Assembly: GCF_042477335.2 (NCBI RefSeq)
Contig: NC_091247.1
Coordinates: 226,820,001-226,884,000, forward strand
Direction: 5' to 3'
DNA from: Ovis canadensis
Lineage: Eukaryota; Chordata; Mammalia; Artiodactyla; Bovidae
DNA length: 64,000 nt
The position numbers were made by a program, and so were the translations under genes. Shown here one piece after another: positions 23,731-34,633 of the stretch (the first letter of the stretch is position 1; every line of letters starts with the position of its first letter). The notes below the pieces were generated by a model, which worked only from the letters and a program-made list of their open reading frames with translations, ran no database searches and was not told the origin of the DNA.

Positions 23731-24953
23731 TAGCACAAAGGAGGTCAGGAGGAGAAAGAGCTACTTAGGAGCAATGTTTTCAAAACTATTTAAATTAAGT
23801 TGGTACTAATCCAAACTAGATTTTGATAAATTAGGATATTAATTGTAATCCTCAAGGCAAACATTAAGAATTCAAAAAATATGTGAAAGAGACGACAAGG
23901 GAATTAGCATAATAGAAAATATCTATTTTATATGAAAGGGGGATAATGGAGAAATAGAGAAACAAAAGATAGGGCATATAGAAAAAAAAACCAACAAAAT
24001 GACAGGTATAAATTCTATGTTATCAGTGATACATTAAATGTAAATGGATTAAGTATTCCAATAAAAGGTCAAGATTGGCAAAGTGGATTGTTTTAAATGA
24101 TCTAATTTATTATTATCCACAAGAGATACACTTCAGATTCAAGGACACAAACAAGTTGAATAAAAGAATGAAAACTTATATGCCATTCATAGTAACCAAA
24201 AGAGAACTGGAATGGCTATACAAACATCAGACAAAACAAATATTAAGACAAAAAATTATTACTAGAGAAAAAGGATATCTGGTAATGATAAAAGGATCTA
24301 TTCCTTAAGACAACAATTATAAACATATATGCACCTAACCACAGAGCCTTCAAAAATCGATATTTATCTATAAAACTATAGTAATCAAGATTGAATGATC
24401 TGGCATAGTTCAAATGAACAGAACTGAAAGATCAGAAAGAAATCCTAACATTTACAGTCAATTTATTATGTATCAAAGAAGGTGCTAAAACAAATTAATG
24501 ACCAAAGAATAGTGTTTTGTGAGACTGTGTATTTATAGCAAAGAATTAATTTAGACCTCTTACCTCACAACTTATACAAAAATTAACCCAGATGGATCAA
24601 AGACCTAAATGTAAGAGCTAAAACTGTAAAGCTCTTAGAGGAAAACTTGGGAGTGTTCTTTCTGAGCATAGGTTGAGAAGTTTCTTAGATACGACACCAA
24701 AGTAGAAGTTGACAGAAGGAAAAAAGTAGATAAACTGAACTTTACCAAAGCTTGAAACTTTTGTGTTTCAATGGACACTAGCAAAAAAGTGAAAAGATGG
24801 CCCATAGAAGGGGAGGAAATATTTGCAAATCATATATCTGATAAAGGTCTAATAATCCAGAATATATAATGAATTCTCCTAACTCAATAATAAGAAAGAC
24901 AACCCGGTTTTTTTGTTTGTTTGTTTTTTAATGGAAAAAGTATTTGAATAGCT

Positions 24954-25525
24954 CTTTCATGGATCACAGCCTTGTAGGGGCGATAGGGCTTGCATAACTC
25001 AATGAAGCTATGAGCCATGTCCTGCAGGACCACCCAAGACAGACAGGTCATAGTGGAGCGTTCTGACAAAATATGACCCACTGGTGGAGGGAATGGCAAA
25101 CCACTCCAGTATTCTTGCTGTGAGAACCTGAAAAAGGCTGAGTGCCAGAGAATTGGTGCTTTCAAATGTGGTGCTGGAGAAGACTCTTGAGAGTCCCTTG
25201 AACTGTAAGGAGATTAAACCAGTCAATCCTAAAGGAGATCAACCCTGAATATTCATTGGAAGGACTGAAGCTGAAGCTCCAATACTTTGGCCACCTGACA
25301 TGAAGAGCCAACTCACTGGAAAAAAACCCTGATGCTGGGAAAGATTGAAGGCGGGAGGAGAAGGGGGCAACAGAGGATAAGATGGTTAGATAGTATCAGT
25401 GACCAATGGACGTAAATTTGAGCAAACTCCAGGAGATAGTGAAGAACAGGTAAGCCTAGTGTGCTGTAGCACATAGGATCACAAAGAGTCAGACACAACT
25501 TAGCAACTGAACAATAACAGGAACA
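24954..25525 (+). repeat. Internally deleted BovB with both ends
   Basis: The first 180 bases (CACAGCCTTGTAGGGGCG..., 'actcaatgaagctatgagccatg', CACTGGTGGAGGGAATGGC) are the 5' leader of BovB, seen nowhere else in this window. At about 25125 they join directly to the C-terminal segment (AAGGCTGAGTGCCAGAG...) and run to the ACTGAACAATAACA end. The central ORF, with endonuclease and reverse transcriptase, is missing. Flanking L1 reads TTTGAATAG before and TTTAAGTAG after, a plausible diverged target duplication. Confidence 0.75.
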
Positions 25526-25555
25526 ACAAATTTAAGTAGATATTTCTCTAAAGAA

Positions 25556-25691
25556 TGGGGAAGGAAATGGCAACCCACTCCAGTACTCTTGTCTGGAAAA
25601 TCCCATGGATGGAGAAGCATGGTAGGCTACAGTCCATGGGGTCGCAAAGAGTCGGACACGACTGAGCGACTTCACTTTCTCTTTCCCTTTC
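25556..25691 (+). repeat. Single-monomer Bov-A SINE with 13-base target duplication
   Basis: One Bov-A monomer only (GGAAATGGCAACCCACTCC to GACTGAGCGACTTCAC and a CTTT-rich tail), without a tRNA head or second monomer. TTTCTCTAAAGAA flanks it exactly (25543-25555 and 25692-25704), so it inserted as a monomer. Confidence 0.9.
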
Positions 25692-26332
25692 TTTCTCTAA
25701 AGAAAGGGCCCATAAACCCATGAAAAAATACTAAATGTTATTAACTTTTTAAAAAAATCATTAGCCTTTAAAAAACATTATTCTTTAAGAAAATGCAAAT
25801 CAGAAGCACAATGAGATATCACTCTACACACCTGAGTATTGCTGTAATCTAAAAGACAGACGGTAACAAATGTTGGTGAAGATGCAGAAAAAGTGGAACT
25901 CTCATGCATTGCTGGTGGGAATGTAAAATGGTGCAGCTACTATGAAACAGTCTAACAGGGTCTCAGAGCGTTAAACATGGAGTTTCTATATAACTCATCA
26001 ATTATGCGTAATGCCCAAGACAATTGTCAACATGTGTCTCCAGGAACACTTGTACATGAATGTTCACAGAAGCATTATTCAGAAAAGAGAAAAAAAAGAA
26101 CCAACCCACATGTTCACCAATTAATGAGTGGATCAGCAAATATGGTATCACAGTACAGTGATCCATCAGTCATAAAATGGAGAGAAAAAACTCTTGTCCC
26201 TCAGTGCCATGAGAGGTTGGTTCCAGGACCCATTGATACCAAAAATCTGTGGGTGCTCAAGTCCCTTAAATAAAATGGCATAGTATTTGTACATAACTTA
26301 TGCACATCCTCCTATATACTTTAAATCATCTC

Positions 26333-26462
26333 TGCTGCTGCTGCTAAGTTGCTTCAGTCGTGTCCGACTCTGTGCGACCTCATAGACAGCAGCCCACCAG
26401 GCTCATCCGTCCCTGGGATTCTCCAGGCAAGAACACTGGAGTGGGTTGCCATTTCCTTCTTC
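26333..26462 (-). repeat. BOV-A2 right monomer, inverted
   Basis: GCTGCTGCTGCTAAGTTGC tail, then the antisense right monomer, ending at TTGCCATTTCCTTCTTCAA. It abuts a sense BOV-A2 head to head. Confidence 0.9.
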
Positions 26463-26726
26463 AAGGCAATGGCGCCCCACTCCAGTACTTTTGCTTGGAA
26501 AATCTCATGGATGGAGGAGCCTGGTAGTCTGTAGTCCATGAGGTCGCTAGAGTCGGACACGACTGAGCGACTTCACTTTCACTTTTCACTTTCCTGCATT
26601 GGAGAAGGAAATGGCAACCCACTCCAGTGTTCTTGCCTGGAGAATCCCAGGGATGGGGAAGCCTGGTGGGCTGCCGTCTATGGGGTCACACAGAGTCAGA
26701 CACGACTGAAGCGACTTAGCAGCAGA
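26463..26726 (+). repeat. BOV-A2 SINE, full dimer
   Basis: Left monomer (GGCAATGGCGCCCCACTCC), linker (CACTTTCACTTTTCACTTTCC), right monomer and AGCAGCAG tail. With the preceding inverted monomer it forms an inverted repeat of about 130-base arms. Confidence 0.93.
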
Positions 26727-27235
26727 GTCTTATGATACCTAATACCATATAAATGTATATAACTAGTCATGGATACAATGTAAACACTATCTAAATAGCT
26801 ACCATACACAGAATTAAAGATTTGCTTTGGGAAATTTTATGAAATTATTTTTCAAATAGTTTTGATCCACAGTTGGTTGAATCGACAAACACAGAACCCT
26901 TGGACACAGAGGTCTGGTTCTGCTGATACGTGCCACCATATTGATGAACCTTGAAAGCATTATGAGAAGCGGAAGAAGTGAGACCGAAGGGCTATATATT
27001 GTGTGATTTCATTTATATGAAATGTCCTCAGTACACAAACCCAGAGAGACACGGGAGAGTCCTGGTTTCCAGGCTCTGGGGAGAAGGAAAATAGCAGTGA
27101 CTGATGGTGGGGACAGAATTTCTTTTGTGGGGTGATGAAAATGCTCTGGAGTCAGTGTTGATGATTGCACAACCTTGTGAGTATACTAAAACCCACTAAA
27201 TGATATACTTTTTAAAGGAGTTTTTTGTTTGGTTT

Positions 27236-27476
27236 TAAATTTTTATTTATTTGACTGCGTTGGGTCTTAGTTGGGATCTTTGTTTCATCATGCGGGATCT
27301 TTTTCATGCTATGCACGAGTCATTTGTTGCATGGGCTCCAGAGCACATGTAGGTGTAACACACGGGCTTGGTTGCTCCACAGCATGAGGGATCTTGTTTC
27401 CCCAACCAGGGATCAAACCCACGTCCCCTGCACTGCAAGACATACTCTTTATCATTGGACCACCAGGGAAGTCCTC
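27236..27476 (-). repeat. CHR-1-type SINE
   Basis: Antisense copy: TTTATTTATTTGACTGCGTTGGGTC, 'cttggttgctccacagcatg', GGGATCAAACCCACGTCCCC and the head ending GGACCACCAGGGAAGTCC. It sits in the last part of the old L1M 3' UTR, which resumes right after it. Confidence 0.88.
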
Positions 27477-28544
27477 TGGAAGGGAATTTTATAGTGTGTG
27501 AATTATATCTATTAAAAAAAAGAACCAACTGACATTCATGATCAAAACTCAAAGAAAAATGAACACAGAGGGGAACTTCCTCAACTTGATAGAGAATTTC
27601 TACAAAAACTCAATAGCTAATTTTAGACTTAATGTTCAAGACTGAGAGCTTTTCCCTCAAGAATGGGAACAGAGCCAGGATGTTCCCTCTCACTATTTTT
27701 ATTCAACAAAGTGCTGGGAGTTCAAGCTGGAGAAATGAGGAGAGGGAAAAAAGAAAATAAAAGACATTCAGATTGGAAAGGAAGAAATAAAACTGTCTTT
27801 ACTTGCAGTTGGCGTGATTGTCTACATAGAAAATGCTAAAGCATTTAACAAAAACAACAATAACCACCTCTTAGAAAAACAAGTGAATTCAGCAAGGTCA
27901 CAAGATACAAAGTGAATATACAAAAATCAATTGTATTTTATATGAGCAATGGACACAAGGACAGTAAAATAAAATACAATACTACATACAATCACAAAAA
28001 ATATGCGGATGTATGTCTAACAGGATAAGTACAGGTTTTGTTTGCGGAAAGGAACAAAACAGTGATAAAAGAACATTTTAAAGATATAAACAGAGAAAGA
28101 GACACACTATGAAATGATTTAGAAAAATCAACGCAGTAAAGATGTTGAGTCTCCCCAGTTGATTTGCAGGTTTAACACAGTATTTATCAAAGCCCAAGGA
28201 AGATTTTTTTGTAGATATATAGGTTATTTTAAAATATATATGGAAAGGCAAAGGAACTCACTAAAGGAAATAGCTAAAACAATTTTGAAAAATAATAAAC
28301 TGAAAGATATCAGTCTACCTGATTTTAAGACATAATGTAACTACAGTAATTAAGACTGTATTATCGTGGTGGAGGAGTAGACACATAGATCAATGGAATA
28401 GAACTGAGAATCCGGAAACAGACTCTTAAAAATATGTCCAAATGATTTTTGACAAAGATGCAGAAGCAACCCAATGGAGGAAAGATAGCCTTTTCAACAA
28501 ATAGTGATAGAGTAATTGAACATTCATTGTAACCAGAAGGAAAA

Positions 28545-28962
28545 ACACCAGTACAGTATACTAACGCATATAAATGGAATTTAGAAAGATGGTAACGATA
28601 ACCCTGTATGCAAGACAGCAAAAGAGACACAGATGTATAGATCAGTATTTTGGACTCTGTGGGAGAGGGAGAGGGTGGGACGATTTGGGAGAATGGCATT
28701 GGAACATGTATAATATCATATATGAAACGAATCACCAGTCCAGGTTCGATGCATGATGCTGGATGCTTGGGGCTGGTGCACTGAGACGACCCAGAGGGAT
28801 GGTACGGGGAGGGAGGAGGGAGGGGGGTTCAGGATGGGGAACACGTGTATACCTGTGGTGGATTCATGTTGATGTATGGCAAAACCAATACAATATTGTA
28901 AAGTAATTAACCTCCAATTACAATAAATTTATATTTAAAAATGAATAAATAAAAAGAAAGAA
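28545..28962 (+). repeat. Young bovine-type L1 3' end
   Basis: A short, well-kept 3' UTR segment: 'atggaatttagaaagatggtaacgataacc', ATTGGAACATGTATAATATC, a G-rich tract at 28806-28827, and 'gtatggcaaaaccaatacaatattgtaaag' before the A-rich tail. It is a 5'-truncated recent insertion into the older L1 body. Confidence 0.85.
28806..28827 (+). other. G-quadruplex-type tract in L1 3' UTR
   Basis: Four G-runs of three or more separated by short A-containing loops, as is common in mammalian L1 3' UTRs. Confidence 0.8.
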
Positions 28963-29645
28963 ACTTAATCTAAGTCTCACATCTTCAACACAAATTATCT
29001 TGAAATGGAATACAGACAAATTAAAATATAAAACTATAAAACTTTAAATAGATGAAGTCTTTATAGTGTAGGGTAAGGCAAAGAAATCTTAGATTTGACA
29101 ACAAAAGCTTGGTTCATAAAAGGACAAATTGATAAACTGGGCCTCATTAAAATTTAAAATTATGCTCTGTGAAAGACTCTGTTAAGAATATGAAAATATA
29201 AGCTAGAAATTGGGAGAAGATGGTTTACAAAAGACTAGTATCTAAAATATATAAAGACCTCTCAAAACCCAACAGTAAAACAACAAACAACCTAATTAGA
29301 AAATGAGCTAAATTGGATGAAGAGGCATCTCACCCAAGAGGCTATACAGATGGCAAATAAACCCGTGAAAAAATATTTACCATCATTAGCCACTAGGGAA
29401 ATGAAAATTAAAACCACAAAGAGATTCCACTACACACATATGTGTATGGCTAAAATAAAAAATAATGACAACACCAAATGCCAGTGAGGATGCAGGGAAA
29501 CTGGGTACATTCCTGATGGGAATGCAAAGTGGTCCAGCCACACTGGAAATCAGTGTGACAGTTTCTTTTCAAAACTGAGAGTTCAACGACTGTACAACCC
29601 AGAGGCTGCATGGCAGACATTCATCTCAGGAAAGTAAATTTGTAA

Positions 29646-30435
29646 GGAGGCATTGGGGTGGAAGGGAAGTGGGGGTGCCCATCTTCTGTATCTTGACTCT
29701 CTCAAGGTCAGTGTCCTGATTGTGATGTCACATCGTGGGTTTGCAAGTTGCTACTCTTGGGGGAGCAGAGTAAAGGATGCGTGCGTCTGTCTCTATTATT
29801 TATTATAAATGTGTGTGAAGGGGTTTTGCTGGGGAGGACATCACTGAGAGTTGAGGGGACCTTTTCTGTACCTTCTAGTAGAATGTCCAGCTGGCCCTGA
29901 ATGTGATCTTGGAGTTCCTGGGGAAAGGTCTCTCGGAAAGTTATTTACAGAGAGTGTTTAAGACTAGGAAGAGAGTGTAAACAAAAATGAGCAAAGGGTC
30001 AAAGGCTGTGCAGGGCATGATTTACAGGTGCAAGAAATGAGAAGGACCTGCTGGAGTGGCCAGAAGGGAAGAATGAAGCCCTGGAACTCAGAAGCCAGGA
30101 ACTGGCTTCAGAGAGCAGGAGGTGAGGCCACCATGTCAAAGTCTGCTCATGGGCAGGATCACCATTCAAACTGGGATGCTCTTGAGAGCTAAACAATTTG
30201 ATGAAGATCCTTAAACGAATGCACTTTCTGAAACACTACTTATGGCCCAATGTTTATTATACAGTCTCTAACTATGGCCACATCACTGATGTTTTTCTGA
30301 AGAGGCTCCTTTTTGTCCCCCAATATGGTCTTATCATTCTTTGTTTTGTGATAAAGTTGCTTGCAATCTTACTCAAAGTTGCATTTTGTAATGATAAATT
30401 TAAATCTGTTGACATTTTCAAGTTGCTTCTTTGCT
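29646..30435. other. Intergenic DNA
   Basis: 29646-29820 may be a diverged L1M 3' tail. The rest shows no recognisable gene. The stretch 30195-30435 is AT-rich and may be an old repeat that I cannot name. Confidence 0.4.
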
Positions 30436-30640
30436 GTTGATGTCCAGTCATTAAGTCATGTCCGAGTCTTTGTGACCCCATGGACTGCAGCATGCCAGGC
30501 TCCTCCGTCCTCCTCTATCTCCCATAGTTTGCTCAGATTTGTGTCCATTGAGTTGGTGATTCCATCTAACCATCTCACCCTCTGCTGCCCCCTCCTCCTT
30601 TTTTTGCCTTCAATCTTTCCCGGCATCAGAGTCTTTTCCT
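30436..30640 (-). repeat. BovB LINE 3' fragment
   Basis: Antisense, about 205 bases: GATGTCCAGTCATTAAGTC to CCCGGCATCAGAGTCTTTTCC. It lacks the pentamer run and is well diverged. Confidence 0.88.
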
Positions 30641-30644
30641 TCTT

Positions 30645-31360
30645 TGTAGACTAGATTTTAATGGAGAAAATCATCTTCCTGTAGGTGCGAATGTACGACG
30701 TAGGCTCAGAAAAACTCTCGTAAATGGAGGATATTCTCAATTCTATTTTTTAACTGGAATGTATAAATATTCCAGCTCAAATACCTCCATGGGTTGTCAT
30801 TTTGACTCAGTTTTGACAGAACAGGCTGCCATTTTGTGACAAATATTTTCATAAGCCAAAACCTGTCCCCCTCAAAATTTGTTTATAATCCTTTTGAGTA
30901 GTTCATCAAATTTAAAGGCTACAAAATTGTAGGCCTTCTTGAGTTTCTCCCATTCCAGTACAGACTATAAATTTATCCAATTAAAACTAGGAATCTCACC
31001 AAATGATTCTTCCCACATGTTGAGATATTCCAAAAACAATCATGGGATGTGAAAATCTAAACTTGAACACCGTTGGAACACTCAGCACCAAATTCCTTCA
31101 GCTCCTCCCTTGCTTTTGTAGAGCTGAATTGCAGCATTTTCCCATTGGCAAGTGTTGATTGTAATAATTACAATTTGCTAAAGCTTCAAAGCTCAAAGAT
31201 TCTTGGCACGCATTTAATGAATACTTTGATTAAAGATCTCCAACAGATTTTGAACACAGTGTAACAAAAAATTAGAAAACTCGTTTACAGAAAGTTCAAT
31301 CCCTTTCTAAGGCCCTAGGATGATGTACAAATTGGGTTTTCTATGTTGATGTTGAGGTGA
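30645..31360. other. AT-rich unique DNA
   Basis: No recognisable gene or repeat. Confidence 0.45.
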
Positions 31361-31361
31361 G

Positions 31362-31545
31362 CTTTATGTTCAGGCGTGTTTGACTCTTTGGGACCCCATG
31401 GACTGTAGCCCACCTAGCTCTTCTATCCATGGGATTTTTCAGGCAAGAATACTGGAGTGGGTTGCCATTTCCTTCTCCAGGGGATCTTCCAGACCCAGGG
31501 ATTGAACCAGCGTTTCCTGCATTAGCAGGCAGATTCTTTACCCCT
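31362..31545 (-). repeat. Bov-tA SINE
   Basis: Antisense copy: CAGGCGTGTTTGACTCTTTGG, CAAGAATACTGGAGTGGG, GGATTGAACCAGCGTTTCC, GCAGATTCTTTACCCCTGA. The last dozen bases of the tRNA-like head are missing. Confidence 0.88.
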
Positions 31546-31549
31546 GAAC

Positions 31550-32009
31550 ATTTAAAGGGTCAGATTACTGACTGCAGAAAACTCAGAAAGGAAACCCCAG
31601 GAGTCTGAAGGCTCTTTTTCTATTTAGTACTAACTTTGTCACCAAAAAACGTATAGCCCAATTTCTCTGATGGTGCATATAAAAATATTTCTCAGGGTTG
31701 ACAGCTACAACCTCTATCTGATGGATAAAATATCAGGATCATTTGGATGTAACTAAGAAGAATGCATTCACTGCAACAAATCCCAAGTACCTCTATGCTC
31801 CACTGGCTTTTTCATTTAATGAAAACATGCCTTTTCCTCAGGACACTGTTATAAATCTCCATTATCAAACTCTCCTCATTTACCTGGAATGAGTGTGTCT
31901 TTTGTTTTCTGCTTAGATTCAGGCTGATACCAGTCCCTTCAGGAAACAATTTAGCATGAATCCGGAAAGGCGAAAATGGACAAGCTAAAGCCCTGCCTTC
32001 AAATTTCAC
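31550..32009. other. Unique DNA, no gene seen
   Basis: AT-rich with no recognisable repeat. Confidence 0.45.
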
Positions 32010-32026
32010 GGACAGTTCAGTTCAGT

Positions 32027-32221
32027 TCAGTCGCTCAGTCGTGTCCGACTCTTTGAGACCCCATGAATCGCAGCACACCAGGCCTCCCTGTTCATCACCA
32101 ACTCCCGCAGTTCACTCAGACTCACGTCCATCGAGTCCGTGATGCCATCCAGCCATCTCATCCTCTGTCGTCCCCTTCTCCTCCTGCCCCCAATCCCTCC
32201 CAGCATCACAGTCTTTTCCAA
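32027..32221 (-). pseudogene. BovB ORF C-terminal tail
   Basis: In the same frame as the reverse transcriptase segment, separated from it by the TAG at 32438-32440. It carries the arginine-rich [16 protein letters not shown] segment and the conserved end [13 protein letters not shown], which is followed by the 3' pentamer run. Confidence 0.9.
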
Positions 32222-32437
32222 TGAGTCAACTCTTCACATGAGGTGGCCAAAGTACTGGAGCTTCAGCTTTAGCATCATTCCCTCCAAAGAAATCCCAGGG
32301 CTGATCTCCTTCAGAATGGACTGGTTGGATCTCCTTGCAGTCCAAGGGACTCTCAAGAGTCTTCTCCAACACCACAGTTCAAAAGCATCAATTCTTCGGT
32401 GCTCAGCCTTCTTCAGAGTCCAACTCTCACATCCATC

Positions 32438-33769
32438 CTAGACCACAGGAAAAACCATAGCCTTGACTAGACCGACCTTAGTCGGCAAAGTAATGTCTCT
32501 GCTTTTGAATATGCTGTCTAGGTTGGTCATAACTTTTCTTCCAAGGAGTAAGCGTCTTTTAATTTCACGGCTGTAGTCACCATCTGCAGTGATTTTGGAG
32601 CCCAAAACAATAAAGTCTGCCACTGTTTCCACTGTTTCCCCATCTATTTGCCATGAAGTGATGGGACCGGATGCCATGATCTTCGTTTTCTGAATGTTGA
32701 GCTTTAAGCCAACTTTTTCACTCTCCTCTTTCACTTTCATCAAGAGGCTTTTTAGTTCCTCTTCATTTTCTGCCATAAGGGTGATGTCATCTGCATATCT
32801 GAGGTGATTGATATTTCTCCCGGCAATCTTGATTCCAGCTTGTGTTTCTTCCAGTCCAGCGTTTCTCATAATGTACTCTGCATAGAAGTTAAATAAGCAG
32901 GGTGACAATATACAGCCTTGACGAACTCCTTTTCTTATTTGGAACCAGTCTGTTGTTCCATGTCCAGTTCTAACTGTTGCTTCCGGACCTGCATACAGAT
33001 TTCTCAAGAGGCAGGTTAGGTGGTCTGGTATTCCCATCTCTTTCAGAATTTTCCATAGTTTATTGTGATCCACACAGTCAAAGGCTTTGGCATAGTCAAT
33101 AAACCAGAAATAGATGTTTTTCTGGAACTCTCTCGCTTTTTCCATGATCCAGCAGATGTTGGCAATTTGATCTCTGGTTCCTCTGCCTTTTCTAAAACCA
33201 GCTTGAACATCAGGGAGTTCACGGTTCATGTATTGCTGAAGCCTGGCTTGGAGAATTTTGAGCATTACTTTACTAGCATGTGAGATGAGTGCAACTGTGT
33301 GGTAGTTTGAGCATTCTTTGGCATTGCCTTTCTTTGGAGTTGGAATGAAAACTGACCTTTTCCAGTCCTGGAGCCACTGCTGAGTTTTCCCAATTTGCTG
33401 GCATATTGAGTGCAGCACTTTCACAGCATCATCTCTCAGGATTTGAAACAGCTCAACTGGACTTCCATCACCTCCACTAGCTTTGTTCGTAGTGATGCTT
33501 TCTAAGGCCCACTTGACTTCACATTCCAAGATGTCTGGCTCTAGATGAGTGATCACATCATCATGATTATCTGGGTTGTGAAGATCTCTTTTGTACAGTT
33601 CTTCTGTGTATTCTTGCCACCTCGTCTTAATATCTTCTGCTTCTGTTAGGTCCATACCATTTCTGTCCTTTATCGAGCCCATCTTTGCGTGAAATGTTCC
33701 CTTGGTATCTCTAATTTTCTTGAAGAGATCTCTAGTCTTTCCCATTCTGTTGTTTTCCTCTATTTGCAT
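32438..33769 (-). pseudogene. BovB ORF fragment, reverse transcriptase
   Basis: 443 open codons with a complete RTE-type reverse transcriptase: motif A FIDYAKAFD (223-231), GVRQGCILSP (281-290), catalytic YADD (325-328), then the SWQIDGE thumb-side region (372-378). In place of the Met-Tyr codons after PVV there is a TAG that ends the frame. The same frame is open again further down to the natural C-terminus near 32027. The first Met is internal to the ancestral ORF. RT motifs look intact, but the fragment lacks its endonuclease. Confidence 0.92.
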
Positions 33770-34368
33770 TGATCACTGAAGAAGGCTTTCTTATCTCTTC
33801 TTGCTCTTCTTTGGAACTCTGCATTCAGATGCTTATATCTTTCCTTTTCTCCTTTGCTTTTCACCTCTCTTCTTTTCACAGCTATTTGTAAGGCCTCCCC
33901 AGACAGCCATTTTGCTTTTTTGCATTTCTTTTCCATGGGGATGGTCTTGATCCCTGTCTCCTGTACAATGTCCCGAACCTCATTCCAGAGTTCATCAGGC
34001 ACTCTATCTATCAGATCTAGGCCCTTAAATCTATTTCTCACTTCCACTGTATAATCATAAGGGATTTGATTTTGGTCATACCTGAATGGTCTAGTGGTTT
34101 TCCCTACTTTCTTCAATTTGAGTCTGAATTTGGTAATAAGGAGTTCCTGATCTGAGCCACAGTCAGCTCCTGGTCTCATTTTTGTTGACTGTATAGAGCT
34201 TCTCCATTTTTGGCTGCAAAGAATATAATCAATCTGATTTTGGTATTGACCATCTGGTGATGTCCATGTGTAGAGTCTTCTCTTATGTTGTTGGAAGAGG
34301 GTGTTTGCTATGACCAGTGCATTTTCTTGGCAAAACTCTATTAGCCTTTGCCCTGCTTCATTCTGCAT
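33760..34368 (-). pseudogene. BovB ORF fragment, APE-type endonuclease C-terminal part
   Basis: The open run of 202 codons starts at an internal Met and is not a real start. It shows the endonuclease landmarks YTWTSPDG (33-40) and QIDYIL (45-50). In GSDQELL (71-77) the catalytic histidine of the SDH motif is replaced by Gln at residue 74, so the enzyme would be dead even without truncation. The run ends after SDQCK because the frame shifts into the next segment; a few bases appear to be lost at about 33765. Confidence 0.88.
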
Positions 34369-34633
34369 TCCAAGGCCAAATTTGCCTGTTACCCCAAGTG
34401 TTTCTTGACTTCCTCCTTTTGCATTCCAGTCCCCTATAATGAAAAGGACATCTTTTTTGGGTGTTCGTTCTAAAAGGACAAGTGCTATTTATTCAAACTT
34501 GAAGGTATTCTGATCAGAGGCAGATCCGGTTTGTGGCCTGTTTTCATAAATGCCCATGTGTGTTTGAAAGAACTTGACTTTGACAGTTGTCTGGTGTTGG
34601 AATACACAAACACATGTCCTTTTTAGATTAAGT

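Larger units (their letters stand above)
21800..27525 (+). repeat. Old L1M element, multiply interrupted
   Basis: The pre-ORF2 region includes 'tcagcaaagaatcctatacccaatgaaact' (22720) and 'agacattctcagggaaataaaa' (22772). The start of ORF2 is at 24020-24330 (AATGTAAATGGATTAAG, ACAAACAAGTTGAATAAAAG). An internal deletion follows near 24360, then the ORF2 end (25740-25960) and a 3' end (ATGATTGCACAACCTTGTGAG..., GTGTGAATTATATCTATTAAAAAAAA). Nested inside are BovB 23072, the BovB composite 24954, a Bov-A monomer 25556, the BOV-A2 pair 26333 and CHR-1 27236. Confidence 0.65.
27526..29645 (+). repeat. L1 LINE, ORF2 3' half
   Basis: Degenerate ORF2 sequence: 'gttccctctcactatttttattcaacaaa', GACATTCAGATTGGAAAGG, 'taatgtaactacagtaattaagactg', 'cagatggcaaataaacccgtga', 'atgaaaattaaaaccacaaagagattcc'. 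It ends near 29640 without a clear poly-A. A younger L1 3' end interrupts it at 28545-28962. Confidence 0.78.
32012..34478 (-). repeat. BovB LINE, longest copy in the window (about 2.5 kb)
   Basis: Antisense BovB (RTE clade) from the TTCAG-run 3' terminus at 32012 to the ACACCCAAAAAAGATG block, where it is 5'-truncated inside the endonuclease domain. It keeps the C-terminal half of the APE-type endonuclease, the whole reverse transcriptase and the C-terminal tail. The frame is broken once (about 33765), and one in-frame stop lies after the RT domain (32438-32440). It cannot make a full protein. A possible short target duplication, GGACA, occurs at both ends. Confidence 0.95.

Noticed and set aside
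26333..26726. CRISPR-like or direct-repeat array suggested by recurring SINE blocks
   Set aside because: The recurring blocks are interspersed Bov-A units, with no regular spacer pattern.
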